From contig JAFUPE010000024.1 of NCBI GenBank assembly GCA_017481395.1, positions 1 through 12,223 on the forward strand: a stretch of DNA of 12,223 bases, in the 5' to 3' direction. The translations under genes were made by a program, and so were the position numbers. The notes under the pieces were generated by a model. It had not been told where the DNA came from. It made no database searches and saw only the letters and a program-made list of their open reading frames with translations. The DNA is from Ruminococcus sp. (GTDB lineage: Bacteria; Bacillota_A; Clostridia; Oscillospirales; Acutalibacteraceae). Below are positions 7,669 to 12,223 of this stretch, in pieces (position 1 is the stretch's first letter; each line of letters begins with the position of its first letter).

Positions 7669-8577
7669 TTATTCGAAATCTTTTTCAGAAAAGCCAAGAC
7701 TTCTCATAATTCCTTCTCGGTTTCGCCAATCTTCTCTTACCTTTACCCAAGTCTGCAGGTTAACCTTACAGTCAAAGAAACGTTCCATGTCCTCTCGGGC
7801 GGAGGAGCTTACTTTCTTAAGCATTTTGCCACCTTTGCCGATGATAATTCCCTTGTGACTGTCGCGTTCGCAGTAAATCGTGGCGTCTACGTCTAAAATT
7901 CCGCTGTCTCTTTGCTTCATTTTTTCCACCACAACGGCGGTACCGTGGGGAATTTCCTTGTCTAAGTTTCGAAGTAGCTTTTCTCTTATCATCTCAGAGG
8001 CTAAAACTCGCTCACTCTGGTCGGTTAAGGTGTCTTCTTCGAAGAAATGACCGCCCTCGGAGGTAAGCTTTTTAAGTTCATCAACAAGTGCAGGCACACC
8101 ATCGCCCGTTCTTGCACTGATAGGAACGATAGCCTCGAAGTCGAACATTGAACTGTAGGTGAGGATAAGATGCATAAGCTCTTCTTTCTGCTTTATAAGG
8201 TCGGTTTTGTTGATTGCAAGAATTGCAGGCATACCTAATTCGGTAATTCGTTTGATAAGTGCGGTTTCGGTTTCGTCGGGCTCTCTGCCTGCTTCTACAA
8301 CCAAAAGGCAGGCGTCAGCAGACGAAACAGACTCCTTTACTGAGCGAACCATGTAGTTGCCTAACGAGGTTTTAGGTTTGTGCATACCGGGTGTATCGGT
8401 AAAAACAAGCTGATGCTCGCCCTCTGTCAGCACACCCATAATTCGTGTGCGGGTGGTCTGAGGTTTGTCAGAAACGATTGCTATTTTCTGACCGAGCATA
8501 CGGTTAAGAAGCGAGGATTTACCTGCATTTGGTCTGCCGACAATTGAAATAAAAGCTGATTTATCCTGAAAGTTCAT
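7669..8577 (-). CDS. era: Ribosome-assembly GTPase Era
   Basis: Era binds the 3' end of 16S rRNA and assists 30S maturation, at or near the membrane. The 302-aa length is typical. GTPase motifs are all present: G1 GRPNAGKS 14-21, G2 threonine within TTRTRI 41-46, G3 DTPG 61-64, G4 NKTD 123-126 and G5 SAR 154-156. The C-terminal KH domain (about 200-285) carries IIIGKGGKMLK with the GKGG loop at 247-250. AAGGAG lies directly before the ATG. It follows dgkA by 59 bases containing a hairpin, and precedes yqzL-recO, the usual Firmicute order. Confidence 0.98.
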   Translation of the reverse strand: MNFQDKSAFISIVGRPNAGKSSLLNRMLGQKIAIVSDKPQTTRTRIMGVLTEGEHQLVFTDTPGMHKPKTSLGNYMVRSVKESVSSADACLLVVEAGREPDETETALIKRITELGMPAILAINKTDLIKQKEELMHLILTYSSMFDFEAIVPISARTGDGVPALVDELKKLTSEGGHFFEEDTLTDQSERVLASEMIREKLLRNLDKEIPHGTAVVVEKMKQRDSGILDVDATIYCERDSHKGIIIGKGGKMLKKVSSSAREDMERFFDCKVNLQTWVKVREDWRNREGIMRSLGFSEKDFE

Positions 8578-8597
8578 AAATTCTCCTTATAATTTTA

Positions 8598-8627
8598 TCG
8601 TCACATTCAGAGAAAAGAATGTGACGA
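8598..8627 (-). other. Intercistronic hairpin between dgkA and era
   Basis: A perfect 11-bp inverted repeat (8598-8608 with 8617-8627, 8-nt loop) lies between the dgkA stop and the era ribosome binding site. On the minus strand it is followed by ATAAAATTATAAGGAG rather than a U run, so it is not a standard terminator. It may mark an RNA processing or stability site, or a partial attenuator tuning era relative to dgkA (inference). Confidence 0.6.
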
Positions 8628-8636
8628 CCTGTATGG

Positions 8637-9101
8637 TTATTTCTTTGTGTTTTTATATCCGCCGAAAATAATGAAAATTACAGAGCAAACTGCACAGATC
8701 CCTAAGGGGATAAAGAAAAGCGGATGTCTTGAAAGTCGTTCCACAGCATACGAAAGCTTGCCCGAGAAAATAAACATAAATATAGCAACACCTATGGCGG
8801 CAACAGAAGCCACAAGTACAGCACCTGCAGCGATATCCTTGATTTTTCCTATAAGGGGGTTGTGCTCGGTAGAATAAAGGTCGCAAAGGTTTTCGATAGC
8901 TGTATTAATAAGCTCAGCCGAAAAAACAGTACCTATTGTAACAAATAGAACTGCCCATTGGGTGGGGTCCATCTTGCTTATGTAAGCAAATAAAAGCACA
9001 AAAAACGCTGCAACAAAATGAAACCGCATATGGGCCTCGGTAACAAAGGCGGCGGCTATTCCCTTAAAAGCATTTTTAAAGCTTTTCAGTTGACGTTTCA
9101 T
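8637..9101 (-). CDS. dgkA: Undecaprenol/diacylglycerol kinase (DgkA family) with an extra C-terminal membrane segment
   Basis: This integral membrane kinase phosphorylates a lipid alcohol with ATP. In Gram-positive bacteria the main substrate is undecaprenol, feeding the cell-wall carrier pool. The family signature is clear: AELINTAIENLCDL about 62-75 and KDIAAGAVL 88-96, with the catalytic glutamates in these stretches. Hydrophobic segments fall at about 28-44, 48-66 and 90-113. A fourth hydrophobic segment at about 127-148 goes beyond the usual three-helix, about 120-135 aa form, making this protein 154 aa. It starts 3 bases after the ybeY stop, with AGGAA inside the end of ybeY as ribosome binding site, so the pair is translationally coupled. 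Confidence 0.94.
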   Translation of the reverse strand: MKRQLKSFKNAFKGIAAAFVTEAHMRFHFVAAFFVLLFAYISKMDPTQWAVLFVTIGTVFSAELINTAIENLCDLYSTEHNPLIGKIKDIAAGAVLVASVAAIGVAIFMFIFSGKLSYAVERLSRHPLFFIPLGICAVCSVIFIIFGGYKNTKK

Positions 9102-9104
9102 AAG

Positions 9105-9614
9105 TTATTCCTCGTCAACAACGTAGCTTGAAGAAGCAGGCAAGCCTAAAAGCTCCATAACGTGCTCTTCCTTTTCACGCATACGAATACGCTCTAAGTT
9201 GTCCTCGTGGTCGTAGCCTAAAAGGTGAAGCACGCTGTGACATGTAAGGTATCCTACCTCACGCTGTAAGGAGTGACCGTAAATGTTAGCCTGCTCAACG
9301 GCTCTTTCCATAGAAATAACAACGTCACCCAAAAGCTGAGCACCTGTTTCGGGGTCGATGTCGTACTTGCCGTCTTCGCCGCAAAGACCGAAGGAGAGAA
9401 CGTCTGTCTCGATATCCTTGTCTCTGTATTGAGCATTAAGCTCTTTGATTTGGGCGTTGTTTACGAAGGAAACGCTGATTTCAGCAGGACCCTCGAAATT
9501 TTCTGTTTTAAGTGTGGCTGTGCAACAACGTCTAACAAGCATTCTAAGGCCTGTGGGAATTTGCACATCTTTCTGTCGATTAGTAATTACAACTGTGATT
9601 TTATCTTTTGCCAT
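9105..9614 (-). CDS. ybeY: Endoribonuclease YbeY (rRNA maturation factor)
   Basis: YbeY is a zinc-dependent endoribonuclease acting in 16S rRNA 3'-end maturation and ribosome quality control. The zinc motif H-x3-H-x5-H is intact at H126, H130 and H136 in HSVLHLLGYDH. The conserved block YRDKDIETDVLSF lies at about 63-75 and GDVVIS at about 96-101. Length is 169 aa, normal for the family. The ATG overlaps the end of phoH by 14 bases, and a purine-rich GAGGAAGGAAGAG precedes it. It is placed between phoH and dgkA-era, matching its role with Era. Confidence 0.97.
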   Translation of the reverse strand: MAKDKITVVITNRQKDVQIPTGLRMLVRRCCTATLKTENFEGPAEISVSFVNNAQIKELNAQYRDKDIETDVLSFGLCGEDGKYDIDPETGAQLLGDVVISMERAVEQANIYGHSLQREVGYLTCHSVLHLLGYDHEDNLERIRMREKEEHVMELLGLPASSSYVVDEE

Positions 9615-10587
9615 CTCTGTCTCTTCCTTCCTCTAATTTTGCATAAGCTTTGATGATGTCCTGTACAAGCCTGTGCCTTACGACGTCTTTTTCTGAGAAT
9701 CTGCAGCTTGCTATATCATCAATGTTTTTTAGTACCTTAATACATTCCTTAAGTCCCGAGCGTGCACCGTTTGGCAGGTCAATCTGGGTAATGTCGCCTG
9801 TAATGACCATTTTAGAGTTGAAGCCAAGTCGGGTTAAGAACATTTTCATCTGCTCTGTGGTGGTGTTTTGAGCTTCATCCAGAATAATAAAGCTGTCGTC
9901 TAAGGTTCTGCCTCGCATATAGGCTAAAGGGGCTACCTCAATGTTTCCTCTTTCTACGTATTTCTGGTAGGTTTCAGCACCCAGCATATCGAAAAGTGCG
10001 TCATAAAGAGGACGAAGGTACGGGTCAACCTTACTTTGTAAATCACCGGGCAGAAAGCCTAATTTTTCGCCTGCTTCAACTGCAGGACGAGTAAGGATAA
10101 TACGGTTGATTTCTTTTGCTCTGAAAGCGGTAACCGCCATTGCCACTGCAAGGTAGGTTTTACCTGTACCGGCAGGGCCTACGCCAATGGTGATTGTGTT
10201 GTTTTTAATAAGGTTGCAGTAATTACGCTGGCCCATGGTCTTGGGTTTTATGGGCTTGCCCTTAGAGGTTATGCATATGCAGTCGCCTGTAAGGCTTTCG
10301 ATTTTTTCACTGCTTCCTTCGTTTACAAGAGAAATGCAGTATCTTATATTTTGCTCGGACAGGGTTTCTCCTCGGTTAATAAGGTTAAGAAGGCTTTCGA
10401 TAACCTTTGCCGCCTTATAAACACCTTCGGTTTCACCTTTGATTTTAAATTCGCCGTCAAGGGTTACAACGGAAACAGAATATTCCTTTTCGATAAGACG
10501 GATGTTTTCGTCGAAGCTGCCGAAAAGTGCGGCTACCTGTTCCATTCTGTCGATGTTAACGATTTGTTCCGTAGAGCATATCTCCAA
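9601..10587 (-). CDS. phoH: PhoH-family ATPase (PhoH-like protein)
   Basis: This is a P-loop ATPase of the RNA-helicase-like PhoH family, commonly next to ybeY and thought to act with it in RNA metabolism. Walker A GPAGTGKT and Walker B IILDEAQN are intact, with RPAVEAGEKLGFLPGDLQSKVDPYLRP (given here as three conserved pieces: RPAVEAGEKLGFLPG, DLQSK, VDPYLRP) between them. The family-type N-terminus reads TEQIVNIDRMEQVAALFG. The start is a problem. The first in-frame ATG (10545) would cut off part of this conserved N-terminus. The TTG at 10587 is used here provisionally, without a good ribosome binding site. An ATG after GGAG at about 10577 is out of frame by one base. A further TTG at 10629 falls inside the predicted promoter. 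The gene body is certain; the exact start is not. Confidence 0.93.
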   Translation of the reverse strand: MEICSTEQIVNIDRMEQVAALFGSFDENIRLIEKEYSVSVVTLDGEFKIKGETEGVYKAAKVIESLLNLINRGETLSEQNIRYCISLVNEGSSEKIESLTGDCICITSKGKPIKPKTMGQRNYCNLIKNNTITIGVGPAGTGKTYLAVAMAVTAFRAKEINRIILTRPAVEAGEKLGFLPGDLQSKVDPYLRPLYDALFDMLGAETYQKYVERGNIEVAPLAYMRGRTLDDSFIILDEAQNTTTEQMKMFLTRLGFNSKMVITGDITQIDLPNGARSGLKECIKVLKNIDDIASCRFSEKDVVRHRLVQDIIKAYAKLEEGRDRDGKR

Positions 10588-10617
10588 TACAATATAATGT
10601 AAAATAATATTCAGTTT

Positions 10618-10626
10618 AGTATACCA
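10618..10626 (-). promoter_or_regulatory. Extended -10 promoter for the phoH operon
   Basis: Minus-strand TGGTATACT is an extended -10 (TGn followed by TATACT, 5 of 6 to consensus). No good -35 lies 17 bases upstream, as is common for extended -10 promoters. Transcription would start near 10611, leaving a leader of about 25 nt to the TTG at 10587 or about 65 nt to the ATG at 10545. Confidence 0.55.
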
Positions 10627-10690
10627 CAAAATTTTCTAAAAAACACCCGAAAAATTCAAGATTGTGCAACTTATGAGAATTTTTGTAAGG

Positions 10691-10713
10691 TTTGACAATT
10701 ATCTGTGGTCAAA
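10691..10713. repeat. Short inverted repeat in the phoH/ylxM divergent region
   Basis: TTTGAC (10691-10696) and GTCAAA (10708-10713) form 6-bp arms with an 11-base spacer, in the about 230-base region between two divergent operons. Each arm resembles a -35 element, but no well-spaced -10 is seen for either. It could be an operator half-site pair or chance. Apart from this repeat, the two promoters and the leader hairpin, I see nothing in this intergenic region. Confidence 0.35.
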
Positions 10714-10781
10714 TTCATCATATAAGTAAAATCTATAAGCAAAAAAACGCTGAAAACAACAGGAAAAATTAGGGCAAACCC

Positions 10782-10810
10782 TTGACAAAAAGGTGTTGGA
10801 TAGTTATAAT
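10782..10810 (+). promoter_or_regulatory. Consensus sigma-A promoter for ylxM-ffh
   Basis: TTGACA at 10782-10787, a 17-base spacer, and TATAAT at 10805-10810 match the housekeeping consensus at all twelve positions. Transcription would begin near 10817, giving a leader of about 40 nt before ylxM. Such a strong promoter fits an essential secretion gene. Confidence 0.92.
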
Positions 10811-10818
10811 TGCAAAGG

Positions 10819-10839
10819 TGTAAAGAAAAAAACTTTACA
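10819..10839 (+). other. Leader hairpin with an A-only loop upstream of ylxM
   Basis: TGTAAAG (10819-10825) and CTTTACA (10833-10839) pair perfectly across a loop of seven A residues, at the very 5' end of the predicted ylxM-ffh transcript. No T run follows, so it is not a terminator. A 5'-terminal stem could stabilise the mRNA (inference). Confidence 0.5.
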
Positions 10840-10855
10840 GCGTGAGGTAAACTTT

Positions 10856-11212
10856 ATGGAAAAGAGCATCGAAATTTCTCTGCTGTTTGACTTTTACGGT
10901 GAGCTTTTAAGCGAGAAAAAACGTGAAGCATCAAGTCTTTATTTCAATGAGGATTTATCCCTTTCGGAAATTGCCGAGCATATGGGCATTACCCGTCAGG
11001 GTGTAAGCGACCTTATTAGACGCAGTGAGTCGGAGCTCTACGAGTTTGAAGATAAATTAGGTCTTTATTCCCGATTTGAGGCTACAAATGCATCAGCCGC
11101 AAAAATCAGGGAGCTGTCAGAGGCAATTGCAAAGGAAAGCTTTGGACAGATTAAGGCAAAGGCTTTGGATATTTTAAGCGAAGCCGAAAAAATTGAGAGG
11201 TTGGAGGCGTAA
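10856..11212 (+). CDS. ylxM: YlxM-family putative helix-turn-helix protein, SRP-associated
   Basis: At 118 aa this is a typical YlxM/UPF0122 protein. The central helix-turn-helix LSLSEIAEHMGITRQGVSDL (about 35-54) resembles sigma-70 region 4, and the C-terminal part is helical and charged. YlxM is nearly always directly upstream of ffh in Firmicutes and has been implicated in signal recognition particle function in streptococci; its exact activity is unsettled. I chose the ATG at 10856, preceded by GTGAGGTAAAC, because the upstream in-frame TTG at 10793 lies inside the promoter. The stop is 2 bases before the ffh start, so the genes form one unit. Confidence 0.95.
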   Translation: MEKSIEISLLFDFYGELLSEKKREASSLYFNEDLSLSEIAEHMGITRQGVSDLIRRSESELYEFEDKLGLYSRFEATNASAAKIRELSEAIAKESFGQIKAKALDILSEAEKIERLEA

Positions 11213-11214
11213 TT

Positions 11215-12223
11215 ATGGCATTTGAAAGCTTGTCCGAGAAAATCGGCGGTGTTTTTAAAAGACTTAAGAATAAGGGTAAGCTTAGCGAAAGCGACGTTAA
11301 AGCCGCTATGCGAGAAGTGCGTCTTGCACTTTTAGAGGCTGACGTTAACTACAAGGTTGCCAAGGATTTTACAAACAAAATTACCGAGCGAGCAATCGGC
11401 TCTGACGTTATGGAAAGCCTCACTCCTGCTCAGATGGTAATTAAGATTGTAAACGAAGAGCTTAAGGCTCTTATGGGCGGCGAAAGTGCCAAGATTAACT
11501 TCGCGTCAAAGCCTCCTACGGTTATTATGATGTGCGGTTTGCAGGGTTCGGGTAAAACTACCCACTCGGGAAAACTCGCAAAGCTTTTAAAAAACAAAAA
11601 CCACATACCCCTACTGGTTGCCTGTGATATTTACCGACCTGCTGCTATTGAACAGCTTAAGGTTGTGGGCAGAAATGCCGATGTACCTGTTTTTGAAATG
11701 GGTGCCGAAAGCCCTGTGAAAATCGCCCGAGAGGCAATCAAGCACGCAAGAGATTACGGTAACGACATCGTTATCTTAGATACAGCAGGCCGACTTCATA
11801 TTGATGACCAGCTTATGGCTGAGCTTGAAAACGTAAAGGCAGAGGTTAACCCCTCTGAAATCCTGCTTGTTATCGACTCTATGACAGGTCAGGACGCAGT
11901 AAATGTTGCCGAAACTTTTAACAGCCGTCTTGAGATTACAGGTGTAATCCTTACAAAGCTTGACGGTGACACCCGTGGCGGTGCGGCTCTTTCGGTTAAG
12001 GCTGTTACAGGCAAGCCCATCAAGTTTGCAGGTACAGGCGAAAAGCTTGGTGATATCGAGCCCTTCCACCCCGACAGAATGGCAAGCCGAATCCTGGGTA
12101 TGGGCGATATGCTTACTCTTATTGAAGAGGCAGAGCAGAAGCTCGACGCTAAAAAGGCAGAGGAACTTGCCGAGAAGATGATGACCAACAAAATGGACTT
12201 CAATGACCTTCTTGACCAGTTCG
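11215..12223 (+). CDS. ffh: Signal recognition particle protein Ffh (5' part, runs off the window)
   Basis: Ffh is the SRP54 GTPase that binds signal sequences emerging from the ribosome and docks with FtsY at the membrane. Only the first 336 residues are present. The N domain covers about 1-90. The G domain has G1 GLQGSGKT 108-115, ACDIYRPAA 126-134, DTAGR 189-193, TKLD 247-250 and GDTRGG 251-256. The frame is open to the last base, entering the linker before the methionine-rich M domain, which lies outside. GGAGG precedes the ATG, whose position after ylxM matches the conserved pair. Confidence 0.98.
   Translation, partial: MAFESLSEKIGGVFKRLKNKGKLSESDVKAAMREVRLALLEADVNYKVAKDFTNKITERAIGSDVMESLTPAQMVIKIVNEELKALMGGESAKINFASKPPTVIMMCGLQGSGKTTHSGKLAKLLKNKNHIPLLVACDIYRPAAIEQLKVVGRNADVPVFEMGAESPVKIAREAIKHARDYGNDIVILDTAGRLHIDDQLMAELENVKAEVNPSEILLVIDSMTGQDAVNVAETFNSRLEITGVILTKLDGDTRGGAALSVKAVTGKPIKFAGTGEKLGDIEPFHPDRMASRILGMGDMLTLIEEAEQKLDAKKAEELAEKMMTNKMDFNDLLDQF

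Noticed and set aside
10692..10726. TTGACA ... TATAAG as a second plus-strand promoter upstream of ylxM
   Set aside because: The spacer is 23 bases, too long for sigma-A, and a perfect promoter exists at 10782-10810.
10793..10855. 21-residue N-terminal extension of YlxM from a TTG
   Set aside because: The TTG lies between the -35 and -10 elements, upstream of the predicted transcript start; the ATG at 10856 has a proper ribosome binding site and gives the normal family length.

Overview
The window looks like chromosome of a Clostridia-class Firmicute, probably an Oscillospiraceae/Ruminococcus-type gut or rumen anaerobe. The clues are a T-box leader, a secreted dockerin protein, low-to-moderate GC, strong AAGGAG-type ribosome binding sites, and the Firmicute gene clusters phoH-ybeY-dgkA-era-yqzL-recO and ylxM-ffh. 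The genus assignment is inference.

Layout. (1) 1-2525, plus strand: the 3' part of a T-box riboswitch (T-box sequence, antiterminator and competing terminator) leads directly into one long gene. That gene fuses an XRE-type helix-turn-helix, a cupin and a complete acyl-CoA synthetase, and it ends at a strong hairpin that can serve both strands. (2) 2605-4216, minus strand: a monocistronic gene with its own promoter encodes a secreted protein with a signal peptide, two copies of an aromatic-rich module, a third beta-rich segment and a C-terminal type I dockerin. (3) 4271-10626, minus strand: a compact housekeeping operon in transcription order phoH, ybeY, dgkA, era, yqzL, recO, mutS2, with overlaps or very short gaps at most junctions and a terminator after mutS2. 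It covers RNA/ribosome quality control (PhoH, YbeY, Era), undecaprenol/diacylglycerol phosphorylation (DgkA) and DNA or ribosome rescue and repair (RecO, MutS2). A 54-aa yqzL gene overlaps the start of recO in another frame. (4) 10782-12223, plus strand, divergent from phoH: a consensus sigma-A promoter, a small leader hairpin, ylxM, and the 5' part of ffh (signal recognition particle GTPase), which runs off the window.

Most of the window is well-known core biology. The parts most worth a second look are the T-box-controlled regulator/acyl-CoA-synthetase fusion, the duplicated-module dockerin protein, the nested yqzL/recO start, and the phoH gene, which has no convincing in-frame start codon. 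I found no CRISPR array, insertion sequence, tRNA or rRNA, and I do not see a clear previously undescribed multi-gene system.
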